49,324 nt of DNA from Halomonas sp. 54_146. Its GTDB lineage: Bacteria > Pseudomonadota > Gammaproteobacteria > Pseudomonadales > Halomonadaceae. Shown here in pieces: positions 1 to 8,327 of the stretch (within the stretch, counting starts at the first letter, position 1; each line of letters starts with the position of its first letter). The notes under the pieces were generated by a model. The model saw only the letters and a list, made by a program, of their open reading frames with translations. It was not told the origin of the DNA and searched no databases. Both the position numbers and the translations under genes were made by a program. The stretch spans positions 1-49,324 of the forward strand of contig NZ_LGEN01000026.1 in assembly GCF_001507855.1 (NCBI RefSeq), written 5' to 3'.

Positions 1-99
1 TTGCCGGGCGTGCAGGGGACTTTCACCCCCAAGTCATTCCAAGGCACCACCCTTGGAAACAGCGCCAGTCAGGCGCTGCGCGCCATGCCTGGCGCACAC
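1..99 (-). mobile_element. 5' end of a group II (probably class C) intron, cut by window edge
   Basis: Read on the minus strand from 99 leftward, the sequence opens with GTGTGCGCC, matching the GUGYG 5' consensus of group II introns. It continues as consecutive short hairpins: GGCGC-type stems at 61-95, and TTCCAAGG/CCTTGGAA with a 6-nt loop near 36-57. It then carries GGGTGAAAGTCCC near 15-30, a block I associate with domain I of bacterial group II introns. It begins just after the U-tract of an intrinsic terminator, the preferred insertion site of class C introns. No protein-coding sense is apparent. The intron-encoded reverse transcriptase, if present, lies beyond the left edge. The exact first base (97 or 99) is uncertain. 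Confidence 0.65.
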
Positions 100-100
100 A

Positions 101-131
101 ACAAAACGGGGGTGACGCAAGCGCCACCCCC
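101..131 (-). terminator. Intrinsic terminator after the crotonase gene
   Basis: On the minus strand a perfect 7-bp stem GGGGGTG/CACCCCC (125-131 with 108-114) encloses a 10-nt loop and is followed by GTTTTGTT. It lies about 30 nt beyond the stop codon of the minus-strand enoyl-CoA hydratase gene. The group II intron 5' end abuts its T-rich tail. Confidence 0.75.
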
Positions 132-160
132 TAAATTTAACAACGTTAAAAACCCTAACG

Positions 161-934
161 TTAAAAGCTTGGCTTACGCTTTTCGACAAACGCCGCCATG
201 CCTTCTTTCTGTTCACCGCCGGCAAAACAGAAAGCAAACAGGCTAGTTTCCAGCGCTAATGCGCTTTCAAGGGCCTGATCCATACCGCCATGAACTGCCT
301 GTTTAGCACCGCGCACAGACTGCGGGCCGTTGCCTTTGAGCTGTTTGGTGAGTTCTTCAACGTAGTTTTCCAGCTCCGCTTGCGGCATCACGCGGTTCAC
401 CAGGCCAATACGCAGCGCTTCCTGGGCGTCAATTTTGCGCCCGGTCGTGACCAGATCAATCGCCATGGCAGGGCCCACACGACGTGGCAGGCGTTGGGTA
501 CCACCAAAGCCTGGGATTACACCCAGCAATACTTCCGGTTGACCAAACACCGCGTTGTCGCTGGCTACGGCCCAGTCGCAGGCCAGCGCCAATTCGCAGC
601 CGCCGCCAAGGCAAAACCCGTTCACCAGTGCGACCACCGGCACAGGCAGGGTCTCTAGGCGTTTAATAGTACGCAGCGCTTGGCTAGCAAATGCCCGCGC
701 CTCTTCGGGTGTTTTTTCACGCATTTCGGTGATATCGGCACCCGCCACGAAAGATTTCTCGCCCGCACCGGTAATCAGCACCGCCCGTAGGTTCGGCTGG
801 GCTTCAAGCGCGACCAAATGCGTTTCCAGCGCGGCGAGTACCTCGCTATTTAACGCGTTCAGCGCTTTAGGGCGGTTAATGGTCAGTCGCACCATCCCAT
901 CGTTATCAACTTTCTCAATTACTGCTTCGCTCAT
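161..934 (-). CDS. Enoyl-CoA hydratase/isomerase family protein (crotonase)
   Basis: This is a 257-aa crotonase-fold protein that would hydrate trans-2-enoyl-CoA to 3-hydroxyacyl-CoA in the cytoplasm. The oxyanion-hole segment SFVAGADITEM, the GGGCELALACDW segment and FGQPEVLLGVIPGFGGTQRL are all present. They supply both glutamates equivalent to the catalytic pair of rat mitochondrial hydratase (CEL and QPE). The ATG at 934 is chosen because AAGG lies about 9 nt upstream; an in-frame GTG at 943 has no room for a ribosome binding site. It is the last gene of a minus-strand acyl-CoA catabolic block, 140 bp after a 3-hydroxyacyl-CoA dehydrogenase. A DmdD-like hydratase is an alternative reading given the DmdB/DmdC-like neighbours. 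Confidence 0.9.
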   Translation of the reverse strand: MSEAVIEKVDNDGMVRLTINRPKALNALNSEVLAALETHLVALEAQPNLRAVLITGAGEKSFVAGADITEMREKTPEEARAFASQALRTIKRLETLPVPVVALVNGFCLGGGCELALACDWAVASDNAVFGQPEVLLGVIPGFGGTQRLPRRVGPAMAIDLVTTGRKIDAQEALRIGLVNRVMPQAELENYVEELTKQLKGNGPQSVRGAKQAVHGGMDQALESALALETSLFAFCFAGGEQKEGMAAFVEKRKPSF

Positions 935-1074
935 GGCAGGCACCTTATTTGTTATTGAACGTTAAACGAAATACTACTTAACCCTAGCGAACGCTTGGTT
1001 GAGTAGCAATCACTACTTTATGCCGTACTCCTCGTCTAAGCACAAGATCGGCACAAGCGAGTCAATCAGCACAG

Positions 1075-1923
1075 CTAGTCATAAGAGTAAAAACCGCGAC
1101 CGGATTTACGGCCAAGGTAGCCCGCGGCCACCATACGCTTGAGTAACGGGCAGGGGCGGTATTTGGGGTCGCCAAAACCTTCTTGGAGCACTTCCATAAT
1201 CGCCAGGCAAACATCCAGGCCAATTAAATCTGCCAGCGCCAGCGGCCCCATGGGGTGAGCGGCACCGAGCTTCATGGCATCGTCAATGGCTTCAGGCGTT
1301 GCCGTACCTTCTTGAACGATAAACGCCGCTTCGTTAATCATTGGCACCAGCAGGCGATTGACCGCAAAACCAGGCGCGTCGCCTATTGGCACGGCGGTTT
1401 TACCCAGCGCCTTAGTGAGCGTTTCAATTTCTGCTACGGTCGCATCCGAGGTCTGCTCGGCGCGAATTACTTCCACCAGTTTGAGCACCGGCACCGGGTT
1501 AAAAAAGTGCATGCCCACCACGCGCTCAGGGTGCTCGCACACCGCCGCCAGGCGAGTAAGCGACAGCGACGAGGTGTTGGAGGCCAAAATAGCGGTGCTG
1601 CTCAAGCGGCTTAAATCGCGAAATATCGTTTCTTTGAGTTCGGGCTGTTCGGGGGCGGCCTCGATAATCACCGCGCAGTCGCTTAGGGCATCAAGCGTGG
1701 TGGTGGTGGAAAGACGCGCCAAGGCTGCGCTTTTGTCCGCCTCGCTGATTTTTTCTTTCGCCACTAACTTACTCAAACCTTTATCGATATTCGCTTTGGC
1801 GCGGCCAAGCGGCTCCTCAGCCACATCAAAAAGGCGCACGTTAAAGCCACTGGCAACCGCTACCTGGGCGATCCCCTGCCCCATGGTGCCGGCTCCCACT
1901 ACGCCAATGTGTTGCTCACTCAT
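1075..1923 (-). CDS. 3-hydroxybutyryl-CoA / 3-hydroxyacyl-CoA dehydrogenase
   Basis: A 282-aa NAD-dependent dehydrogenase of the Hbd/PaaH type, oxidising 3-hydroxyacyl-CoA to 3-ketoacyl-CoA. The N-terminal Rossmann motif GAGTMGQG spans residues 10-17. The family signature GMHFFNPVPVLKLVEVI lies in mid-protein and contains the catalytic His. The C-terminal helical domain (GLDVCLAIMEVL, SGRGFYSYD) completes a full-length monofunctional enzyme. ATG at 1923 is preceded by AGGAG at 7-nt spacing. It follows the acyl-CoA ligase gene by only 36 bp, so the two are probably co-transcribed. It works logically between the hydratase and a thiolase, but no thiolase gene is in the window. Confidence 0.92.
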   Translation of the reverse strand: MSEQHIGVVGAGTMGQGIAQVAVASGFNVRLFDVAEEPLGRAKANIDKGLSKLVAKEKISEADKSAALARLSTTTTLDALSDCAVIIEAAPEQPELKETIFRDLSRLSSTAILASNTSSLSLTRLAAVCEHPERVVGMHFFNPVPVLKLVEVIRAEQTSDATVAEIETLTKALGKTAVPIGDAPGFAVNRLLVPMINEAAFIVQEGTATPEAIDDAMKLGAAHPMGPLALADLIGLDVCLAIMEVLQEGFGDPKYRPCPLLKRMVAAGYLGRKSGRGFYSYD

Positions 1924-1959
1924 GCATGTTCTCCTAAGTCGGTTAATTCAAATCGGCTA

Positions 1960-3588
1960 TCAATGCTGTTTGGCTTCTTCGCGCAGTACAAATTTTTGAA
2001 TCTTACCCGTTGAGGTTTTCGGCAGCTCGCTGAAAATGACCGTTTTGGGGACCTTATAGCCCGCCAAATGCTCGCGGCAGTGGGCGATAATATCGGCCTC
2101 GGTAACTTCGCCATAACCGACTTTGAGCTTTACGAACGCACAGGGGGTCTCGCCCCATTTCTCGTCGGGCTTGGCCACGACCGCCGCTTCTTCAACGGCG
2201 GGGTGGCTGTAAATAGCGTCTTCCACCTCGATAGTTGAGATGTTCTCACCGCCGGAAATAATGATGTCCTTTGAGCGGTCTTTGATCTCGATATAGCCAT
2301 CGGGGTGCCACACTGCCAAGTCGCCGGTGTGATACCAGCCACCCGCTAGCGCCTGCTCAGTGGCCTCCGGGTTCTTTAAATAGCCTTTCATCACATTATT
2401 GCCGCGCATCAGTATTTCACCGATGGTTTGGCCATCTTTCGCCACGGGCTCTAGGGTCAGCGGGTCGGCCACACACAGCGCTTCAAGCATGTGGTAGCGC
2501 ACGCCTTGACGCGCTTTGAGTTTGGCTCGGCTTTCAAGCGGCAGTTCATTCCAGGCATCGTGCCACGCGCACACGGTCACCGGCCCGTACACTTCCGTCA
2601 GGCCATACACGTGGGTAACGTCAATCCCCAGTTTCTCTACGCCAGAAATGACCGAGGCAGGCGGCGCGGCACCGGCGGTGGTGACTTTTACCGAGTGATC
2701 GAACTCGCGCTTGTCTTCCGCTGGCAGATTCACCAGGCCATTAAGAATGATCGGCGCTCCGCTGAAGTGAGTGACTTTTTCATCGGCAATCAGCTGCATG
2801 ATCTTTTTAGGATCAACCCGGCGTAAGCAGACGCTAACACCCGCATTGGCTGCAATCGTCCACGGGAAGCACCAGCCGTTGCAGTGGAACATCGGCAGTG
2901 TCCACAGGTAGGTTGGGTGGTGGGGCATCGCCCACTCCATGATATTACTCACCGCATTCAGATAAGCACCGCGGTGGTGGTATACCACGCCTTTGGGCTT
3001 GCCGGTGGTGCCGGAGGTGTAGTTGAGCGAGATTGCATCCCACTCATCGGCAGGCAGTTGATAGGCGAAATCGGCGTCGCCCTCGTTAAGCAGCGCTTCG
3101 TACTCAATCTCGCCAATGCCCTGGGTCTCGCCAAGAAACTCCACATCGGCGACATCAATGATCAGCGGCTTGTGGGTAAGCTTGGCAACGGCTTGCTGAA
3201 TAACCTCGGCAAACTCGGGGTCGACCAAGATCGCTTTGGCCTCACCGTGTTCGAGCATATAGCTGATCGCCTCGGCATCCAGGCGAATATTCAGCGTATT
3301 CAACACGCAACCGGCCAGCGGCACGCCAAAGTGCGCCTCAAACATAGCGGGGATATTGGGCAGCATGGCGGCCACCGTTTGCCCCCGCTGAATGCCGCGC
3401 TTTTCGAGCGCAGAAGCAAGCTGGCGGCAGCGCGACCAGGTGGTGCCCCAGGTGCGCCGCGTGCTGCCATGCACGATGGCGGGGTAATCAGGATAAATCG
3501 ACGCCGTGCGTTCAATAAAGGTCAGCGGTGAAAGCGGTACGTGGTTAGCAACGGTTTTGGGCAAGCCTTGCTCGAAGATAGCGGTCAT
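1960..3588 (-). CDS. AMP-dependent acyl-CoA synthetase/ligase
   Basis: A 542-aa member of the ANL superfamily that activates a carboxylic acid to its CoA thioester through an acyl-adenylate. The P-loop-like motif TSGTTGKPKG is near residue 190. The aromatic motif (VTHVYGLTEVYG), the A8 hinge region GGENISTIEVEDAIYSHPAV and the C-terminal catalytic-lysine motif PKTSTGKIQK are all present. The length and motif style fit medium-chain acyl-CoA ligases (AlkK-like) and 3-methylmercaptopropionate-CoA ligase (DmdB). I cannot separate these by eye. The start has AGGAG 6 nt upstream. Order on the minus strand is ligase, 3-hydroxyacyl-CoA dehydrogenase, hydratase. The 120-bp upstream gap holds the terminator of the preceding acyl-CoA dehydrogenase, so the ligase may have its own promoter. 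Confidence 0.9.
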   Translation of the reverse strand: MTAIFEQGLPKTVANHVPLSPLTFIERTASIYPDYPAIVHGSTRRTWGTTWSRCRQLASALEKRGIQRGQTVAAMLPNIPAMFEAHFGVPLAGCVLNTLNIRLDAEAISYMLEHGEAKAILVDPEFAEVIQQAVAKLTHKPLIIDVADVEFLGETQGIGEIEYEALLNEGDADFAYQLPADEWDAISLNYTSGTTGKPKGVVYHHRGAYLNAVSNIMEWAMPHHPTYLWTLPMFHCNGWCFPWTIAANAGVSVCLRRVDPKKIMQLIADEKVTHFSGAPIILNGLVNLPAEDKREFDHSVKVTTAGAAPPASVISGVEKLGIDVTHVYGLTEVYGPVTVCAWHDAWNELPLESRAKLKARQGVRYHMLEALCVADPLTLEPVAKDGQTIGEILMRGNNVMKGYLKNPEATEQALAGGWYHTGDLAVWHPDGYIEIKDRSKDIIISGGENISTIEVEDAIYSHPAVEEAAVVAKPDEKWGETPCAFVKLKVGYGEVTEADIIAHCREHLAGYKVPKTVIFSELPKTSTGKIQKFVLREEAKQH

Positions 3589-3657
3589 AGTCGGCTCCTA
3601 GCATTGTGGAAATCATCGTTATTCAAAGCGCTCGTTTTAAGCACCTGTTTTGATAGC

Positions 3658-3690
3658 GTATAAACAGCACCGCCGCCTCAAGGGCGGCGG
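3658..3690 (-). terminator. Intrinsic terminator after the acyl-CoA dehydrogenase gene
   Basis: On the minus strand a perfect CCGCCGCC/GGCGGCGG stem (3683-3690 with 3670-3677) with a 5-nt loop is followed by TGCTGTTTAT. It starts about 22 nt after the dehydrogenase stop codon. The T-tract is imperfect, so some read-through into the ligase gene is possible. Confidence 0.65.
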
Positions 3691-3711
3691 CAAATGGCAA
3701 GAAAATAGGCG

Positions 3712-5499
3712 TTAATAAACCTCAAACTCGCTTAAGCATTCCATGCCCGCTTCAATGACCGCGCGCTGGGCACGGCCTACCGGCAGCCATTGGGTAATGG
3801 CAAATTCGGCGCTGCGCATTTTGGCAGTATAGAAGGGATCGTCGCTGCCGCCTTGAATCGCCGCATGAGCCTTAAGGGCAGCCTCCCCCATCTGCCACGC
3901 ACACAGCACATGGCCTGCCAGGGTGAGAAACGGTGTGGCGTAGGCCTGCACCGCATCCGCCCCTTTTTCAGGGTCGAGGCCTTGTTCAAGCACCAGCGTT
4001 TGGGCGGCTTTTAGGTCGGCTAAGCCTGCGGCCAAGCCACTGCCCAATGCGGCCAGGGCGGGGTTGGCGGTGAGTTGTTCAGCGGTGGCGGCAACATCGT
4101 GCAACAACGCGGTAAGCGCTTCGCCGTTATCACGTTGGAGTTTACGGCCAGCCAAATCAAGCGCTTGAATACCGTTGGTGCCTTCGTAAATGGGGGCAAT
4201 GCGGGCATCGCGCAGCAGCTGTGCTGCACCCGTCTCTTCCACGTAACCCATGCCGCCGTGTACCTGAATGCCTATCGAGGCAATATCCACCGCTTGATCG
4301 GTTGAGAAGCTTTTGACCACCGGAATCAAAATATCCGCGCGTGCCTGTGCGGCGCGGCGGGTATCGTCGTTCTCGGCGTGACGGGCGGTGTCTAACTCGG
4401 CGGCGCAGTACAGCGCCAAGGCGCGTAGCGCATCGGTACGCGAACGCATGGAAAGCAGCATACGGCGCACGTCTAAATGATCGCTGATGCTGCATTCAGC
4501 GCCGCCACGCGCTTTCGGGGCGCGCCCCTGGCGACGCTCTAGTGCATAGGCAAACGCGTGCTGGCAGGCACGCTCAGCCACGCCAATGCCCTGAATACCG
4601 ACTTTATGGCGCGCCTCGTTCATCATGGTGAACATGTGGTTAAGGCCACGCCCCTCTTCACCGACTAAGTAGCCAATGGCACCGCCGTTTTCGCCAAAAC
4701 TCAGGGTACAGGTGGGCGAGCCGTGAATCCCCAGCTTGTGTTCAATAGAGGCGCAGGTCACGTCGTTGCGCTCGCCCAGCGAGCCATCTTCATTGACCAG
4801 GAACTTAGGCACTAGAAATAGCGAAATACCTTTATTGCCTTCCGGCGCATCGGGTTTGCGAGCAAGCACCAGGTGAATAATGTTTTCAGCGGCGTCGTGT
4901 TCGCCCCAGGTGATATAAATCTTCTGGCCGCTGATACGGTAGTGGTCGTTTTCAGGCACGGCGCGGGTGCGCACTTGGGAGAGATCCGACCCCGCTTGGG
5001 ATTCGGTAAGGTTCATGGTGCCGGTCCAGGTGCCTTCCACCAGCTTGGGCAGGTACGTTGCTTTGAGTGCATCGCTGCCATGATGGGCCAGTGCTTCAAT
5101 AGCACCAGCGGTCAGCATGGGGCAAAGCCCCAGCGCCATATTAGCGCCGTGAAGCATCTCTTGCACCGCACTGGCGAGCACCTCGGGCAGGTTCTGCCCG
5201 CCTAGCGCTTCAGAAACGCCGATACCGTTCCAGCCGCCTTCTACATAAGCTTGATAAGCCGCCGCGAAGCCTTCTGGAGTGTTCACGCTGCCATCGGTGT
5301 GGCGTTTGGCCCCCTGACGGTCGCCAGTAGCATTTAGCGGCCCCCATACGTCACTGGCAAGCTTTGCGGCTTCTTCGAGCACTGCCTCAACCAGGTCAGG
5401 CGTGGCCTCTTCAAAGCCCGGCAGGCTAAGCGAGCGGTGCGCTAACAGCTCTTCAAGCACAAAGCGAAGATCGCGTACCGGCGCGGCGTAAACATTCAT
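3712..5499 (-). CDS. Acyl-CoA dehydrogenase, long (~595 aa) DmdC-like class
   Basis: A 595-aa FAD-dependent acyl-CoA dehydrogenase, well above the ~380-aa short-chain class. It belongs to the group with an N-terminal extension and a C-terminal acyl-CoA-dehydrogenase extension domain, which includes 3-methylmercaptopropionyl-CoA dehydrogenase DmdC. FAD/substrate motifs MNLTESQAGSDLSQV and ITWGEHDAAENI are visible. The segment GGMGYVEETGAAQLLRDARI followed by IAPIYEGTNGIQ carries the likely catalytic Glu near residue 440. The ATG at 5499 has GAGG about 8 nt upstream. A terminator follows it and a PsrA-like palindrome lies 25-40 bp upstream, suggesting a single-gene fatty-acid-responsive unit. 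Substrate chain length cannot be read from the sequence. Confidence 0.92.
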   Translation of the reverse strand: MNVYAAPVRDLRFVLEELLAHRSLSLPGFEEATPDLVEAVLEEAAKLASDVWGPLNATGDRQGAKRHTDGSVNTPEGFAAAYQAYVEGGWNGIGVSEALGGQNLPEVLASAVQEMLHGANMALGLCPMLTAGAIEALAHHGSDALKATYLPKLVEGTWTGTMNLTESQAGSDLSQVRTRAVPENDHYRISGQKIYITWGEHDAAENIIHLVLARKPDAPEGNKGISLFLVPKFLVNEDGSLGERNDVTCASIEHKLGIHGSPTCTLSFGENGGAIGYLVGEEGRGLNHMFTMMNEARHKVGIQGIGVAERACQHAFAYALERRQGRAPKARGGAECSISDHLDVRRMLLSMRSRTDALRALALYCAAELDTARHAENDDTRRAAQARADILIPVVKSFSTDQAVDIASIGIQVHGGMGYVEETGAAQLLRDARIAPIYEGTNGIQALDLAGRKLQRDNGEALTALLHDVAATAEQLTANPALAALGSGLAAGLADLKAAQTLVLEQGLDPEKGADAVQAYATPFLTLAGHVLCAWQMGEAALKAHAAIQGGSDDPFYTAKMRSAEFAITQWLPVGRAQRAVIEAGMECLSEFEVY

Positions 5500-5523
5500 A
5501 GCGAAAACCTCGGGCTAATAAAA

Positions 5524-5539
5524 TTAAACAATTGTTTAA
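5524..5539. promoter_or_regulatory. Palindromic operator candidate, PsrA-like
   Basis: TTAAACAATTGTTTAA is a perfect 16-bp palindrome 25 bp upstream of the acyl-CoA dehydrogenase start. Its core AAAC-N4-GTTT fits the described PsrA (TetR-family fatty-acid regulator) half-site arrangement, although the flanking bases are T/A instead of the usual C/G. The site position suits repression. No psrA gene is in the window, so the assignment is inference. Confidence 0.5.
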
Positions 5540-5626
5540 AAGTATGCGCACGATAGTAGTAATACTCGCTCGCATACACCATTAGCCCAAGGTATCAGCC
5601 GCTACCGATAACGTCTTCACCTAATG

Positions 5627-7015
5627 TTACTTTTGCTCCCCTGCTTGCTCCATATCATCAATCTCTACATCATCATAATAAGTGATGTGGTTTTCGTCTT
5701 CGGCGGGCGGCCCCACCACCGGTTCGGCGGCGTCTACGTCCCATACCGCATCAGATAAATCTTCTAAGTGCTCGTGCTCTAGCGCACCCTGCAATAACTC
5801 TTCGGTGACTACCAGCTCGGCACCTGCAGTGGTCATCGGTGTCGTCGGCGTAAACGGTGCCACCGGCACTGGCGCAGGGCGTACACTACGCCGCCAGGAG
5901 AAGAACAGTAAGAACACCAGGCTCAGTGAGCCAAAGGCCCAGAATAAGCCCGCATCGCCCATCACCGTCATCACCGGGGAAATCATCAACGGGCTGATCG
6001 TGGCACCAATCGAGTTGATCAGCAGCAGGCCTTGGCTCATACGCACCAGCGCGCCTGCCGGGGCGCGGTCGGCGGCGTGGCTAACCGCTACCGGGTAGAG
6101 GGCAAACACACCACCGCCCAGCAAGAACAGCAGCAGCGCCAGCAGCGGGGTGGAAAGCGGCAGCCACAGCATCGCCGCCGAGATCAACACACAAAACCCG
6201 CTAATCGCTATTAGCACCATTTGGCGGTCGTGGCGGTCTGACCAGCGGCCAATCGGATACTGCAGCAGCATGGCACCCATGATCACCACCGCCATCATTT
6301 GCCCCACTTGGTTAACGCTCATACCAATGCGCTGCAGATACAGCGGCAAGAGGGTATACGCCGCGGCGACCACCATGCCAGAGCCTAAACTGCCCACCAC
6401 GCCGGTGGGCGTTAGGGTAATCAGACGATGCGGTGGAAGTGGTTCAGCGTGTTCAATAATGGGAGATACGCGAGGAATCATCGCCATCGGCAGCACCGAA
6501 AGCGACGCTAATAGGCCAATCACAATAAAGGGTGCCGTGACGCCCATAGCGTTGGTGACCCCCAGCAGCAGCTGCCCTATCACCCCGGCGGCATACAGCG
6601 CAATCATGTAAAGCGCCAGCAGGCGGCCGCGCACTTTCTGGTCACCGGACGTTAACAGCCAGCTCTCGATGACCAGATAAACCCCCACCGTGGCCCAACC
6701 GCCAATTAAGCGCAGTACAAACCAGGCCCAGGGGTCGAAGAACAAACCCTGTAGCAGCACGGTAACCGCCACCAATGAGGCAAAACTGCCGTAAGCGCGT
6801 ATATGGCCAATGCGCAGCAGCAGGCGGTCATTCACTAACGCGCCTAAGGCTAGGCCGATAAAGTAAGCCGACGAGACAATACCGATCACCGTGGCCGACT
6901 CACCGGCGGCATCCAAGCGCACGGTAATTAAGGTGGCCAGAAAACCGTTGCCAATCCCGAGAATGAATAGCCCTAACAGGGGCGCTAGCGCCATGGCGAG
7001 CAGTTGCCGCGACAT
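5627..7015 (-). CDS. MFS transporter, YcaD-like
   Basis: A 462-aa inner-membrane carrier with about 12 hydrophobic segments. The first transmembrane stretch follows immediately after MSRQLLAMALAPL. The motif SSAYFIGLALGALVNDRLLLRIG (loop 2-3) and the second-half GRWSDRHDRQMVL resemble E. coli YcaD-type MFS proteins, whose substrate is unknown. The last ~90 residues form an acidic cytoplasmic tail (PPAEDENHITYYDDVEIDD), typical of halophile proteins. ATG at 7015 is preferred because TGAGG lies 5 nt upstream; an upstream in-frame start would add 19 residues with no clear ribosome binding site. No terminator was found between it and the acyl-CoA dehydrogenase, but 127 bp and the palindrome separate them. 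Confidence 0.85.
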   Translation of the reverse strand: MSRQLLAMALAPLLGLFILGIGNGFLATLITVRLDAAGESATVIGIVSSAYFIGLALGALVNDRLLLRIGHIRAYGSFASLVAVTVLLQGLFFDPWAWFVLRLIGGWATVGVYLVIESWLLTSGDQKVRGRLLALYMIALYAAGVIGQLLLGVTNAMGVTAPFIVIGLLASLSVLPMAMIPRVSPIIEHAEPLPPHRLITLTPTGVVGSLGSGMVVAAAYTLLPLYLQRIGMSVNQVGQMMAVVIMGAMLLQYPIGRWSDRHDRQMVLIAISGFCVLISAAMLWLPLSTPLLALLLFLLGGGVFALYPVAVSHAADRAPAGALVRMSQGLLLINSIGATISPLMISPVMTVMGDAGLFWAFGSLSLVFLLFFSWRRSVRPAPVPVAPFTPTTPMTTAGAELVVTEELLQGALEHEHLEDLSDAVWDVDAAEPVVGPPAEDENHITYYDDVEIDDMEQAGEQK

Positions 7016-7145
7016 GAAAACCTCATTGACTAAACGTGTGGAAAATAGGCTGAAAAAAAGTAAGCGAGGCAAGCAGGCAGCATTGCGGCGCGCAATTATT
7101 GCCCCAAAGAGCGCAAAGTCAATGCTTTTCTAACGCCAGCCTTCA

Positions 7146-7787
7146 TCACGTTAGCGGTTTATGTAGAATTACCGTATCTGGCCCAGGAAATTCCACTGTT
7201 AAATGATGCTTTTGCGCCCACCAACGAAAGGTCTCCTCACTAAAAAAGCTGATATGCGTGGGGTCGCTAATATAGTGCCACTGGGCAAACGCCTCAGGCG
7301 AAGCAACACGCTTGGTCATGAAACCAAGATAGCCCCCAGGCGCAAGCTGCGCCGCTAACTGAGCAAGCACCTGGCCAGGCTGCGCTAGATGCTCAACCAC
7401 CTCTGTTGCCGTGATAAAATCAAACGTCTGGGTGAGGATCGAGGCATCAGGGGCATAAAACGGGTCGTAAATAGCCATTGGATAGCCCTGCTCTGCGAAC
7501 ATCACCGAAAGCGTTGGCCCAGGCCCAGAGCCGAAATCGAGCCCGCGCGCGCCAGGTGCCAGTTTTGCCACCAGCGGGGTAAATAAACGCCCTAAAAAGC
7601 GCCGGTATCCCGTATCATGCGGCGAGTTTTGATGCTTATCGTATTCGGCCTTTTCTGCAGCGGCGCTTAAATGCTGCTCAGGGGGGACAAATACCAGCGT
7701 GCACGTGGCACACTGGTAGTAGTCACGACGGCGATCCCGGTGGTAGAGCGCAGTAGTGGATTCCGCGCAGAGTGGACAGCGGCGCAT
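7146..7787 (-). CDS. Class I SAM-dependent methyltransferase with N-terminal zinc ribbon
   Basis: The protein is 213 aa. It begins with a four-cysteine knuckle (MRRCPLCAESTT ... YYQCATC) that probably binds zinc, then has a Rossmann methyltransferase domain. The SAM-binding motif I is LDFGSGPGPTL near residue 85, with the motif ATEVVEHLAQPGQVLAQLA and APGGYLGFMTKR downstream. This is the Methyltransf_23 type; the acceptor is unknown. An in-frame ATG at 7832 exists, but it would overlap the divergent VOC gene start. The ATG at 7787 places the Cys knuckle at the very N-terminus, as is usual, so I chose it. The two divergent genes share a ~43-bp start region. Confidence 0.8.
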   Translation of the reverse strand: MRRCPLCAESTTALYHRDRRRDYYQCATCTLVFVPPEQHLSAAAEKAEYDKHQNSPHDTGYRRFLGRLFTPLVAKLAPGARGLDFGSGPGPTLSVMFAEQGYPMAIYDPFYAPDASILTQTFDFITATEVVEHLAQPGQVLAQLAAQLAPGGYLGFMTKRVASPEAFAQWHYISDPTHISFFSEETFRWWAQKHHLTVEFPGPDTVILHKPLT

Positions 7788-7830
7788 CAGCGTACTCTCT
7801 GGCTTAACGTTACGTATTAAGGAAAGTGGC

Positions 7831-8214
7831 ATGCTATCAGGTCTGGATCATCTTGTAGTTACCGTGACCGACATCGGTCGCGCTGTCGATTTTTACTCAC
7901 GGGTTTTAGGCTTAGACGTTCGCTATCGCGACGCCCAACGGGTCGATTTAATGCTTGGCGATACGGCGCTGCGCCTACACCAAACCGACACCGACATCGC
8001 CCCCATTTCAGCAACGCCCACCCCAGGCAGCCTGGATTTATGCCTGCGCTGCCAACTGCCGTTGGATGAATTCAAGCAGCACCTAGAGGCGCTGGCGATT
8101 GAGGTAGAGCTAGGCCCCGTTGCCCGCCAAGGTGCCAATGGCCCGATCGAATCCATTTACCTACGCGACCCGGACGGCAACCTGTTAGAGATTTGCCGCC
8201 CCGCCTCGCGCTAA
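7831..8214 (+). CDS. VOC family (glyoxalase/dioxygenase fold) protein
   Basis: A 127-aa single vicinal-oxygen-chelate unit pair. It opens with LDHLVVTVTDIGRAVDFYSRVLGLDV, whose His is the usual first metal ligand, and ends in YLRDPDGNLLEICRPASR, whose Glu is the usual last ligand. The family includes glyoxalase I-like, fosfomycin-resistance-like and ring-cleavage relatives; sequence alone does not choose. The start has AAGGA 8 nt upstream. It is divergent from the methyltransferase and 113 bp before a DUF4870-type gene. Confidence 0.85.
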   Translation: MLSGLDHLVVTVTDIGRAVDFYSRVLGLDVRYRDAQRVDLMLGDTALRLHQTDTDIAPISATPTPGSLDLCLRCQLPLDEFKQHLEALAIEVELGPVARQGANGPIESIYLRDPDGNLLEICRPASR

Positions 8215-8222
8215 CGCTAAGC

Positions 8223-8258
8223 ATCTTGCACTTATGCTAAATCTTGCACTTATGCTAA
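8223..8258. repeat. 18-bp perfect tandem duplication
   Basis: The unit ATCTTGCACTTATGCTAA occurs at 8223-8240 and again at 8241-8258 with no mismatch. It lies just after the VOC stop codon. It looks like a recent slippage duplication in non-coding DNA. Confidence 0.95.
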
Positions 8259-8327
8259 AAAGCAGAATGAACCAAATTATTATTAACCACTGCAGCACTT
8301 ACTACCGATTTACCGAAAGGAAACATT

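Noticed and set aside
1..246. Open frame of 81 codons on the plus strand at the window start
   Set aside because: It runs through terminator and intron hairpins on the opposite strand and has no ribosome binding site or protein-like composition; structured RNA explains the sequence.
3622..3640. TTCAAA...TTTTAA imperfect palindrome before the acyl-CoA ligase as a second PsrA site
   Set aside because: Too many mismatched pairs in the arms to support an operator.
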